From: Calamus simplicifolius
Lineage: Eukaryota; Streptophyta; Magnoliopsida; Arecales; Arecaceae
DNA length: 64,000 nt
Assembly: GCA_900491605.1 (NCBI GenBank)
Contig: UESW01004761.1
Location: 210,156 to 274,155 of the forward strand
Direction: 5' to 3'
The translations under genes and the position numbers were made by a program. The notes beneath the pieces were generated by a model. That model worked only from the letters and a program-made list of their open reading frames with translations. It was not told the origin of the DNA and made no database searches. Below are positions 1 through 10,186 of the stretch, in pieces (the first letter of the stretch is position 1; each line of letters begins with the position of its first letter).

Positions 1-38
1 AAATTGATAAACAATTTTCTTATTCTCATTTTAGGTTA

Positions 39-260
39 GGGGTATGTTTGGCATTTACAAAAAAAATTCATCTATTCCTACTGGAATACATGCTTATTTC
101 CATGTCATCCAAACACCATTTGGAATAACATTGCATAAATTGCACTGGAATAATAGATTTTCATCCAAACAGAAATCTGGAATAACAAGGGGAATAAGCT
201 ATTCCTGGGGAATTCGTATTCCTATTCCCGGAATAACTTTTTGACATCCAAACACTACCC
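39..260. mobile_element. MITE-like element with short terminal inverted repeats
   Basis: The left end GGGGTATGTTTGG and the right end CCAAACACTACCC are imperfect inverted repeats, and the interior carries repeated GGAATA/TATTCC words. The size (222 bp) and lack of coding potential fit a non-autonomous DNA transposon. The termini resemble PIF/Harbinger-type MITEs of plants, but I see no clean 3-bp target duplication. The right end abuts exactly the start of the copied exon at 261, so the element may mark or have taken part in that breakpoint. The short ORF inside is not a gene. Confidence 0.6.
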
Positions 261-1238
261 AAGGAAATTATTGCTGGGAGTATACGCACAAGACCCAGTT
301 CTCTAGTATGCTGCAAGTGTATGCCAATATACTAAATCTCAAAGATTATCTGGATCCTCACATATTTAACACAAGTAGCAAGATAATGAGATGATCATTA
401 TTATTCTGCTTATAAACATGAGACCAGACAAACTATTCATAGGATGCATGAAACCTTATAGCTAAAGACACGAACTCAGACACAAACCTTTCTATTCATG
501 GGAGCAACAGAAGAAAGCTTATTCTGCATGCAAACTGGTTTGCAGTCAAACACACAAACTTATACACAAACGGACCAAGATCTACTTGAACAAATCCAGA
601 GTTTTTGGCTCAGATGTGCCACTTGCTGTAACATAAGGACGGAAGCCACGATTGCCAGAAGATGATCCCATTGGAGTCAAGCAACTCTTGGGTTCGGAAC
701 TTGCCAAACCCTTTTGTTCCAGTTTCTCAGAATCATCAGGTGGTGCTTGGAGGAATGGTATATCATAGATAGACATCCATTTAGCTGGTTCGCTCCTTAC
801 ATATTGTCCTAACTGAGTCATGGGACTGGCAACAGTATCGGTTGGTAGGGCTGCTACCATACCATAATAATCCCTTTCACCGATAAGAAATGGATTGAAG
901 CTTTGGTTTGGTTCCACACTTTGGCTTGCACTTGATGTCAAGGTGTTCTTGTTTCCCACTAAGAATTTTGGGATGCCTACCTGAGGGAATGTTCTAAGAG
1001 GCTTATCAGTCTCCAAGTCACTGCTAGGTTCTTTATTGAGGTCGAAACCACCCAATTTGTCATTGATACCAGCAGAAGGAAAAAGGTTGCCACCTGTTAC
1101 TGAAGAAACTGTGTCAGTAGTTGGAGAGAAGTGCATATCTCTTGCAGCAATGCTGGGAGCTGCATCTCTGCAGTTGCTAGGGTTGCCTGAACAGCTACCA
1201 AACTGGGAGAAGAAGCTAGAAGTGCAACCAGGTGTATA
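261..1238 (-). pseudogene. Duplicated last exon (partial) of the unrecognised RRSARL/DLNKEP gene
   Basis: This segment is a near-identical copy of 13420-14393, the 3' UTR and most of the last coding exon of the minus-strand gene at 13.7-17.4 kb. The frame is open from about 1238 down to a stop at 582-584 and includes the motifs SFFSQFGSCSG, DLNKEP and PNQSFNPFLIGERDY. Small in-frame differences from the parent are present (for example an extra G before FDLNKEP and an extra Y in ERDYYG). It is cut at 1238, where a Copia LTR begins, so the N-terminal part of the exon and all upstream exons are missing. An ORF finder extends the frame to 1280, but those first 14 residues come from the LTR. The function of the parent is unknown. 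Confidence 0.75.
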
Positions 1239-1668
1239 TGTTGAAAAACAATATTTTTGGTAGCGCTCTAAAATGCTCAAGGAGAAATGCTGGGAGTAAG
1301 AGAAGTTTCTATAATATCATTTCTATTAGCTTTCCTCACTCACTCTATAACTCACTACAATATGTCCTATTTATAGATATAAAAAGTGACTATTGATCTT
1401 CCCTTATTAATATATCATAATAAACCTTTTAGACTTTCCATATGACTTTTGGTTTTTCAATATGACTCTTCATATTTCAATGAGACTCTTCATTTTCTGC
1501 AACTATAGTTAATTCTTCAGAATTTATTATGACCTCTCGGTTTCATCACCACAATTAAGTTTACCATTTCCAACACCCCCTTTAAACTTAATTGTCTTGT
1601 TCATCATATCTTCAATACTAATTTGGACCGCAACCCAGAGGAAAATCTCTTCTTGCAAAAGTCCTTCT
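1239..1668 (-). mobile_element. Truncated Copia retrotransposon: 3' LTR plus internal tail
   Basis: Read on the minus strand, an LTR-like block of 337 bp (1575 to 1239) starts TGTTGGAAATGG and ends with TTTCAACA, giving the TG...CA ends of an LTR. It is preceded at about 1576-1590 by the purine-rich tract AAGTTTAAAGGGGG, as expected of a polypurine tract before a 3' LTR. About 80 bp of further internal sequence runs to about 1668, where sequence of the duplicated unit begins. The rest of the element and its 5' LTR are absent. No target duplication can be recognised because one flank is a deletion junction. Confidence 0.65.
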
Positions 1669-2522
1669 CATTGATGCTACTTTAATACCCAGCATAAAAT
1701 ATGATGATTTCTATGCCAATTTTTATTTAAATATAAAAGAATTCTTAAATAGTCTTTACAATTAATTAAAATCCTCTAGGTATTGTCATCTATTGGAATT
1801 TCCATCTAAAATAGGTGCATTTCAATGACAATGATGGCAGCATGCCCTACTAAAATGCTAGAAATAAATAAAATTTTATACTTCTATGTGATGATACTAC
1901 TATTTGAAATATAAGCAACAAACTTTTTTCTTCTTATAGCATGGCATTGTTATAATGAAAATATTAATGCGGTGATAACTATTTATTAGAATGCAAATAT
2001 TTTGGGTCTATAATTAATGGTTCAAATTTTATTACTAAAACCTATAATTGAAAACCATCATAGCTCTAATTTAATAAATTATACACATATATTTAGGGGC
2101 TTAATAAGCATACAACACTGCTAACCTTAAATATCATTATAAGTTGAATATTTGAAAATAACCTTACCAAATATAAAACTTTGAATTTTGGAAAAAAATG
2201 TTTATTAATTTTTTTAAATCTACATGGAAAAAAACCCAACAAAAACAATAATAAATATGGGAAGAAGCAAAAAAAAAAAACTAGTAAAAAATATATGGAT
2301 ACCATTGGCTTATAACAATCAAAGATTTCTAAACTTATTAATGAATGAACCATAAATAAATTGCAAAATATATTGCACAATTATGAATGATAGAATCGGT
2401 TTGGGTTGATTGATTTATTTTCATCCACTCATAATCCCTCATTGATGTGAAAATTTTAGTCATCGAAGAATAGGGTTCGGTTCAAACCGCTCTTTACAAC
2501 ATTACAGAAGAGTAGATTGGAC

Positions 2523-2681
2523 TATAAATTCGATTCGGGCTGCGTATGGAGTGTCGGACCGGACCGATCGGATTCAGCTTTAGCCGAAGTACTAAAACCC
2601 TAAATCCTCCAAAATCCTCATCGGAATCCAGAGAAGATTTCCCCCCTTTGACAACGGATTTCAACCCTAGATATCGACTGT
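2523..2681 (+). promoter_or_regulatory. Promoter-like block, copy 1 (TATA box, telo-box, 5' splice site)
   Basis: TATAAATT at 2523-2530 is followed by GC-richer sequence, a telo-box AAACCCTAA at 2595-2603 and a possible 5' splice site CGACT/GTAAGC at 2680. This order is typical of plant core promoters with a leader exon and leader intron. The block is conserved in copies 2 and 3. In this copy the downstream gene is not the MUSTANG sequence, because the unit is cut at 5753. Confidence 0.4.
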
Positions 2682-3339
2682 AAGCCTTCATTCCTTATTG
2701 CTTTCAAATTCCCGGATAGATCTTAGAATTCTATGAAAAAATCCTTGGTATCAATTCCAAAGTTGATTTCTTTTTACCTTGCCATGTTCTTTTGAGCGAT
2801 TTCTGGTAAGAATTGTGCTCGATCCAATATTATTGGCCTCCCAAAGTTCCAAGGCTATCTAATTCCTTTACCAGTCCATGTGGTTTTGGTTTTACTTTTA
2901 ATTTGATGCTTTGTTTATCGCTTTTGATTAGTATTCTTTGTATATTGCGGTCAGAATCAGAAGCAGTCGTAGCTCTTAGAAGCTTGAGAGGGCTCGCTGA
3001 GCTCACTGGCGACGGGATACAAAGAAGCAAACGGTTTTTCGAAAGAAGAGATACTAGGTTTATTCTCTCCTCTCCCTTCTTTTTATGCTTATTTGGCCAT
3101 ACTTTAATTAGCTATTTTTGGAGAAGAGAGTACAAGAGGTCTTCTTTGCCAAACCCTTTCTTCATAGAAATCTTCCCTTCAATCCCGTCCTACCTATCAT
3201 CTCAACCAATGATATCTTTTTCGTGTCACGCTAACACTCTGTGCTCAGTGATGTTAATATCTTTTTCTTGAGTGAATGGTGAACCAAAATATTCTTTTTT
3301 TTTTCCCTTAGAAATTCAGGGAAAGATTAAAGAGAAGTT

Positions 3340-3627
3340 ATGGGCCGTGTGCATGATCATGACTTCGATGAAGTGTGCTGTAGAATAGTAGAAGATGCTG
3401 AAAAGGAGGGTGTATAAGGGCATTTTGAAATTGTCAAGGTCATGCAAGGAGGAGCAATAACAATTGCTAGAAATAGTTGTAGCAACACAAGGGAACATTC
3501 AATACCGAGCCTAGCATTCCCTCGAAATCCTTTTCCTCCCTGCAATTTCAATGAAATTATTGTTGGTGTTCACAAGGAAGTCATCTTATGGCATATACAG
3601 TGGATGCGATTTAAATTTTTGAAATGA
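3340..3627 (+). pseudogene. Unrecognised exon-like reading frame, copy 1
   Basis: From ATG at 3340 the frame begins MGRVHDHDFDEVCCRIVEDA, reaches a TAA at 3415-3417, then stays open to a TGA at 3625. The TAA is shared by all three copies (copy 2 frame from 30645, copy 3 from 49978). Copy 3 has in addition two single-base deletions. I do not recognise the product. It could be a decayed exon or chance open frame; the short acidic first part looks more protein-like than the rest. Confidence 0.2.
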
Positions 3628-4800
3628 GAAGGTTGGTTAAGTTTGAATCATAATAAAAATGGAAAAAAAAGGTATATAAATGATAGTACAATTTAAATAG
3701 ATTAGAATGTGAGGCTCTGCATGAAATCAATAGCTGAAAGATCAGCCAACTTGGATTACTAATAGAATTAGATCTGGGAATTGAAGTGCATAGTTGCATC
3801 GATAAGGTGTCATACATGCAATACATGCCTTATATAGAAATTATACGAGTCAATATGCAAGTTGTATAGCTCACAATGTTCCGCTGAAATGAAAGTTTAA
3901 GCATGCAAAATGCAGGCAATGATACTGTACTATAATTGGTGATTGCTAAGACAGATGAGGATTGCATTAGGAAGTACATGAGTAATATTAACATAAGACA
4001 AAGGAGATAACCAATAGAGATGGGTTGTGCATGAATGAAAAAGTCAGCAAAAAGGAGACTAGCCAAGAAAATGTGACCACGAGTTTTAAGAAAGGCAAAA
4101 GGCTTTGTGGAATGTGGTGCTTGCAGCAACTAAGCTTCTTTAAATAAATGAATAAGAATAAATGATTCATAAATCTGACACCAGAGAATTTGTTGGTGCA
4201 GGAACATTTATTTTCATGGCCATCCTTTATTTGCAATATCAAAAGATGTTTTGATGGTAGTAGTTTATTGATTTACAATGTTATTGCTGAATTCAATGAT
4301 TCAACATCATATAGTTTGACTGCCATTATGATACCTATGATTTTTCTGATTTTAAATATATTGAATGTGTGACTTTTTTTAAAGAAGAAAGTTTCATATT
4401 TCATTTCAATGTCAAATCAATGGGAAAAATTTAGGAAAGTTCTCATGATTTTGTCTTTGGTATATATGCCATCTCTTTTCTGGATATCCATCTGCTGATA
4501 ATTTTTACAGGTTTTTCATTTGATATAAATGGTCACATTTTTACTATTGTGCATAATATGGCCATTATTACATTGCACTGTTAGTAGTGCAGATTACTTG
4601 GATCAAATTACACCATGGATACTTTTAGCAACATAGTTTCATTTCTTAGCTTGCAAAAGAAAAGTAAATCTGTGGAAAACATTGACATATTCTTGTTAAT
4701 CATAGCTAGTTGCAAATGTAAGCAATGCATGAGTCTTAGTTTCTTCAATGAATTAATGATGCATGTGGATAGACAAGAGAACTTTTCTTTATAAAATACC

Positions 4801-5432
4801 AAGGGATGGCAATTTCCTCTGAACCCACGGGTGCTTGCCCACCTTCGCGTCATTTGAAATGGATATGGAGGTCAAAAAATAGGTACAAAGGTCAAAAAAT
4901 AGGTACGAATATGGGTATGGGGATACGTGGCAACACTCATATAGGTATAGGGTGGGTATGGATGTAAAGATATCCCTACCCCACCCTGACCAACTCTACC
5001 CCATGCCCATTATACCCATTAGTAAATTTAGTTAATTACCCTTATTAATATAGTTTCAAAGTTTCAATAAAAAACTTTACAAGTAATCATAGACCATAAT
5101 GTCTCAGAGTCTGATCCATTTGTCTAGCTTGAAATAAAAAAAAAGAAAGCAGCCTGCAATTACTTTAGCCCTATACTTAGAATTGAAATTTGAAAGAAAA
5201 AAATTAGAAAAGCCATAAAACAAATGAAATGAACCCTAAAACAGGTGAGGGGTATGGAGTGGGTACGGGTAACAAGGTGGATATGAATATTACATAATCT
5301 TTATAAGTATGGGTATAGATACAAAATTGTATACCATAGTAGGAAAGTGTGGGTATGGATATAAATTTTTCTGATGGGTAGGGATATGGAGGTACCTCCT
5401 CCGATGCTTGCTTTGCTTCATTGCTGTCCCTC
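4801..5432. mobile_element. hAT-type MITE, 632 bp, copy 1
   Basis: The ends AAGGGATGGCAAT and ATTGCTGTCCCTC are imperfect terminal inverted repeats. They are flanked by an exact 8-bp direct repeat AAAATACC at 4793-4800 and 5433-5440. An 8-bp target duplication is the hallmark of the hAT superfamily. The interior is rich in GGGTATGG/CCCTACCC words and has no transposase. A short tandem duplication (AGGTCAAAAAATAGGTAC) lies near 4870-4910. The same insertion, with the same target duplication, is in copies 2 and 3. Confidence 0.85.
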
Positions 5433-5450
5433 AAAATACCCATACAACAG

Positions 5451-5505
5451 GCATTGTGAAATGTTTGATCAGCAAGCACTAGATGCCATTGCTGATTCTC
5501 AGTTG
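5451..5505 (+). other. Candidate small exon, copy 1 (unrecognised)
   Basis: A splice acceptor-like CATACAACAG precedes, and a donor GTAAGA follows, a 55-bp open stretch reading HCEMFDQQALDAIADSQL. It is conserved in copies 2 and 3 just after the hAT MITE. No family is recognised and no partner exons could be assigned with confidence, so this is only a candidate. Confidence 0.25.
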
Positions 5506-5753
5506 GTAAGACCTTTAAAAATAATTACAAATAAACTATTTTAAATCATGCGGGAAAAAGGGATAATAAACATATTATATCACATCACCTGGCATGTGAA
5601 GCAAACTTTGCGGTCACTGAAGAGTCAATTATGAAGATTATGAATTAATTCAACATTTTGAATCTAGGTTAATATTTTACTGATGAATGAATTAGATGAT
5701 CCTTTTCTTGGTATCCTTTTCCTGGTATCCTTTTCCTTGGTGCCTTCTTGTTG

Positions 5754-7411
5754 CTTATTTGAAATAATTCGGGCCTTAACTTGTAATTGAATATTAATTA
5801 AGACTTTGAAAGCCTTTGAAAAGGGTGCCTTTTGTTATTGCTTAAGTAGAATTTAGGTGTTCTCTGTCAAAGCTACTCTATGAACTATTGGGTATATGCT
5901 CCTACTATTGTATCAAGTTATTCAATGGCTTATTATTGCTGCTCAGGACTGGGAGGTAGTCTTCGAGGAATAACTGCAGTGCTCTAGTAGTTTAAAATAG
6001 TTAGTCATACCTTTTACATTATCAATGAAGATATAGTGTATAATTTTGCATCATAATTCATGCTTGCTGAGTCTTTTAGATATGTATGTTCATTTAGAAA
6101 AGAAACTGATGCAAGTCTGGGAACTTTTCATTTATTATAGTGTGTCTTTGTCCAATGTTCTGAGAAAGTAGGTAATAATTTGTTTTCATTGCACAAAAAA
6201 AAAATTTTTAATTATTTTTGTCTGGTGTATAACTTTTACTCTTACTGATATGTTTCTGTTGCAACCTACTTTCTTGCTACTCTTCTGTAATGATGACTCT
6301 CTTTTTATATTATACTGCTTGGTTTCCATTTGGCATTGTATTATCTTAATGTTTGTCATGAGTTGTTTGGATTGCATTTTTACAATTTCTTGCTATTTTT
6401 AATTTAAGAAAATCTCGATGTTTTGCTTTTCCTAATTAAACACTTGCTCCTTCAAGTAAGAACTCAAAAATAATTAATTTTCTTTGAATTTGGGCAGAAA
6501 ACTATAACATGCATCTAGTTAGGCATTTTTATTTGTTTAACTTGTTTCTTGCAAACATTGTTTTCTTCTTCAACTCAGTTTTTAGATTTTAAAAGGTGTT
6601 TCAATTGCACTTTTTTTTTTTGACTTCATGCTTGCAATCATTAAAGTAACTGATAATGTATTGAGAGGAAATAGATGTGACTGATCAAGAGATGTTAAGA
6701 ATGATGATTGCATCTAAAGATTATTGGTGAAAGATGGGCATCAACATCCAAGGAAACTACTAAACGTAGGCCCTGCCAAAGGAATTGCTTAGGTAGAGAT
6801 CTGACAGGATCGCATAAATCAATGGATGAAGACTGATAGTTTGATGAACTCCAAATATGAAAATAGATGAAAAGAAAAGATGAGAGAGATACATAGACAT
6901 ACATACACATGTTTGTGTGCTTGTGAATGTGTTCTAATTTCAACCTAATAATTGTGTGAAATATTGTTATGAATTATGGACATGTGTGGCATTATTTATC
7001 CGATGTCCTTGTCAAGATCTTGGATAATATCTAGCATCAGTCCTCTCCACTTTTAATATTTCACAATTGTGCTGAAAATATTCTAACAAGGTTTCAGTAT
7101 TGCCCATGGCAGCTATGAATTGCTTGTTTGCGGAAACATCCTGTTCTTGTTTGAGGGTGGCTCCAGGTTCCATTTGTGAGTAACAATGTACAATGATGTA
7201 TATTAGCAGTCTTCTTACTCAGGATCAAGCTACATTTAGGATGGCCAAAGGATTTTGTTAACTTGATTTTTGAGCTGCAAGTGCTATGTGGGCAAATAGG
7301 ATGAGAGGCATACTGATGCTGGCTGAAAAAGTCCAAATGTATTTTTCTCTCATATAGTTGTGCCAACTTCCATCTCTCAGGAAATAAATTAAAAATTAGT
7401 GTGTGTGTGTA
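5754..7411. other. Non-coding stretch, nothing recognised
   Basis: AT-rich sequence with short homopolymer runs. No open frame here resembles a protein family. The upstream WD-repeat exons expected for an ATG18-type gene were looked for and not seen. Confidence 0.5.
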
Positions 7412-7602
7412 TAGATTTGACTACATTCGAATGTAGTCAAGCTTAGATTCGATCACCTTCCCCATCTTTGAATTCATATAGTTCACGGATCTTAAAGATG
7501 AAAAAGGTGAAATGTGGGGTGGCTCCGAGATCAATGTGGATCCAAAGGTGGAGAAGATTGCCAGATTTTGGACTTGACTACGTTCGAATATAGCCAAATC
7601 TA
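7412..7602. mobile_element. MITE-like element with palindromic end
   Basis: The left end (7412-7431) and right end (7583-7602) are 20-bp inverted repeats of the form TAGATTTGRCTAYATTCGAA. The left end also sits in a perfect 24-bp palindrome at 7417-7440 centred on TTCGAA. The 191-bp length and lack of coding potential suggest a MITE. The superfamily is uncertain because no target duplication is clear. Confidence 0.5.
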
Positions 7603-8099
7603 AATATTTTATATGGTGTATGTTTGAGTTTCATGTTCATGCCTCTTTGTATATCTTTCCTTTGAGCTGATGAGAAAACATCAAAGATGCTCAATTTGAG
7701 TGATATATAGTAACATGGATAGTTTGAAATGTGCTTTTTCTAGGAAGTAAAACAGTGCCTGTGCCTGGAAAAGCAAAGCAAAAGCCAAAGCCTGGCTTAT
7801 GTCCCTTTTGTTACCCTATCATGTAATTTGGATCATATTTTTGAAATTCTTATCAAAAAGCATAAATCTATGCCAAATTTTTTTTTTGTTCTAAATATTT
7901 TATAGCGACAGTGCTGGAGTGATAAAGGAAGGTCTTAGAGTCAGGATGGAATGGTTCATCAAGGAGTGCCAACAATGAAAGGTGAGACAAAATTATTGTT
8001 GGCTCTTTGATGGTGAAGTAGAAGATTGCTTTTTCCATTTTTTTTAAATCATCTTTAGAAATTTAGAAAGTATTGAAAATTAGCTGAAAAAAAATTAGG

Positions 8100-8544
8100 A
8101 AAACTGCTATATGGAACAGAGTATTGGGCAATACTAAAACAACATATGAATAAATTAAGTGTAATAGAAATGTGCATGTTAAGATGAATATGTGGTAAAA
8201 CTTTAAAATATAGAATTAGAAATAAATATATAAGAGAAATGATAGGAGTAGCCCCAATTGAAGATAAAATGAGAAAAAATCGATTACGGTGGTTTGGACA
8301 TATACAACAAAGACCTTTAGATGCTTCAGGTAGAAAGAGTGATCTTTTAACAATCCATAGCAAGGATAGAAGTAGAGGTAGACCTAAACTAATATGGATA
8401 GAAATAATTAAAAAAGATATAACTATTTGTAATTTGAATGCCGACTTAGTCCTGAATAGAGCAGAGTGGAGGAAGCAGATTCATGTAGCCATCCCTATGT
8501 AATTAGGAAAAGGCTTAGATGAGTTGAGTTAAGTTGAAAAAAAA
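8100..8544 (+). mobile_element. 3' end of an RTE-type LINE (reverse transcriptase C-terminus), decayed
   Basis: The translated sequence carries the conserved tail of plant RTE-clade LINE ORFs: LLYGTEYWAI, then IGVAPIEDKMRKNRLRWFGH near 8239, GRPKLIWIEIIKKDI, and LNRAEWRKQIHVAIP before the stop at 8500-8502. An in-frame stop lies upstream near 8190. The end GATGAGTTGAGTTAAGTTG followed by an A-run fits the short 3' repeats of RTE elements. The element is 5'-truncated, as is usual for LINEs, and has no catalytic motif. Confidence 0.8.
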
Positions 8545-8905
8545 TGAACTCAAGTCAGTCTAGTTTCATTTCATGGCAGCATTCCCCTGAAAGTCTCTTT
8601 GTAGAAAATGCTTACATATAGTGATATACACTTAATTTCTCCTTAGTATTTTCTTTTCTTGGAAGTCTGAACAAACTTTGTTGATTCTATGATGGGTTTG
8701 AGCTGTTAATTCCTGACAAGCTTATCTTGCAACGGAATTTAAAGATATTGGTTTTGTTTCGTCAAGCTTTGAAAAAGTAATATGCTGAGATTTGAGGTTT
8801 CAATTGCACATATATATCTTATTTTATTTGTTGGCATTGCCTATAAGCATGCAGAGATTTGGTGAAAGGAATGAGATTAATCTCACATGTACTAATATTT
8901 TGCAG

Positions 8906-10186
8906 GAGTGTTGCCAAAGTACTTTAGTTCTGAATGGTCATTTGCTCAGTTCCACTTACCAGAAGTTACTCGTTATATTGTTGCATTTGGAGCTCAAAAC
9001 ACTGTTATAATTGTTGGAATGGATGGCAGGTATTGATCCTTTGGCTTGGCCTTCTGTTTTTTTTTTTTTTTTTTGGATTTCTGAGTCGACATCTATAGTG
9101 TTTAAATTTCTATACATGCAAGTATCCGCTTACTGCCAGTCACTATATGAATGCTAGAGTAACTTCAATTATATTTATCTCACTTTAGATTTGAGCATAG
9201 AAATTTGATAATAAGATGATCAGATTTTCTATTGAGCCCTTTTTTGAGCAATATCTTATTGTGGCCTGCCATGGAAACCTGGTTTTGCTGTAGTGAGTCA
9301 GTCAAGTAGATAACTAAATGATTGGATGGATTACCGTATCTACTCATTCATAAGACCCTTCTTGCTCTCTTGAGCATTCCTAATTTGACAATGGCTTGTC
9401 ATAATTCTAATTTTAGTGCAGAACTATCGTACTACTTAGATATGCACTATGATGATTTAGAAGAAAGAAGTAGACTTTCAGTTCTAATATCTTGCTTACC
9501 TTCCTTAATCTAACCTGTTTCATTGACTTCTACAAGAAATTCCAATATTGCATGCTTGGTTCCATCTCATCCTAACTTGAGAGGAAATTTAAGAAAATTC
9601 AATAAAACCACTAACTTGACTTCTTGCATTGGATTCTGCAGAAACTCCATGATTCTATGCTTACTCCCCTCTAATTCTCCTTTGCGAGGAAAAACCTTGA
9701 GTCTCGTATATTGATATTCAGTTGAATTCTTTAGCAATAAGTACTCAATTACATGTTTGATTTACAAATCCTGTTTATTCAGGGATTGCATAATATGGCA
9801 AGTTTTCAGTGGATTTAATTGCCCTACTTAGGCTTCAGCCTATATACATTTCATATTTTGGCAGATAAAGCGACAGGAGAAAAGCTTCATATTGGATGTT
9901 TGAAAAGAATGTGGATATGAATGAAACATGTTGTACCTTTGTCTTTATGACTAACGTGGATTTAGTTAGTTGATGTGTGGGTTCCACCAGAACTGGGGTT
10001 ATCCTTTTGGAAACTAAGGTTTTATTTATTTAATTCTTAGTTTGATTGCACTATTTATATCCTGTTCTTTTTTCCAGCTTCTACAGATGCAGCTTTGATC
10101 CGACCAATGGTGGGGTGATGCTGCAGAAAGAGTATGTCCGGTTTTTGAACGCCAACAAACACCGGCCAAGGCCAGCTTCATCCTGA
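8906..10186 (+). CDS. ATG18-type PROPPIN (WD-repeat autophagy protein), last two exons only
   Basis: Exon 8906-9029 reads GVLPKYFSSEWSFAQFHLPE and continues VTRYIVAFGAQNTVIIVGMDG. Exon 10078-10186 completes the serine codon, reads FYRCSFDPTNGGVML and ends PRPASS at a TGA (10184-10186). Splice sites are canonical (TTGCAG acceptor, GTATTG donor, TTCCAG acceptor) and the phases match. This is the C-terminal blade of ATG18/WIPI proteins, which bind PI3P on pre-autophagosomal membranes. The earlier propeller blades and the lipid-binding RRG motif are not found upstream in this window. The gene is therefore truncated, or its 5' exons lie beyond an unusually large intron or rearrangement. Both exons are free of stops, so decay is recent or constraint persists. 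Confidence 0.8.

Larger units (their letters stand above)
1669..5753. repeat. Partial copy 1 of the duplicated unit
   Basis: Matches 28976-33050 (copy 2) and about 48328-52380 (copy 3) almost base for base, in the same orientation. It includes the promoter-like block, the exon-like block at 3340 and the hAT MITE at 4801. The left junction is with a Copia remnant. The right junction is near 5753, after CCTTCTTGTTG, where copies 2 and 3 continue with a shared sequence and this copy turns to unrelated DNA leading to the ATG18-like exons. Confidence 0.85.

Noticed and set aside
44..244. 66-codon plus ORF at the left edge.
   Set aside because: It lies inside a MITE made of repeated GGAATA words and resembles no protein.
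1239..1280. SILERYQKYCF at the start of a minus-strand ORF resembles the K-box region of MADS proteins.
   Set aside because: The residues are translated from the Copia LTR, and the rest of the ORF is a copy of an unrelated last exon with no MADS domain.
2830..3030. Minus ORF near 2.8-3.0 kb, repeated at 49469-49669.
   Set aside because: It lies antisense to the plus-strand leader region. Copy 2 does not keep it as a long frame, and it has no recognisable domain.
9322..9714. Two short plus ORFs between the ATG18-like exons.
   Set aside because: They fall in the intron between 9029 and 10078 and show no protein-like features.
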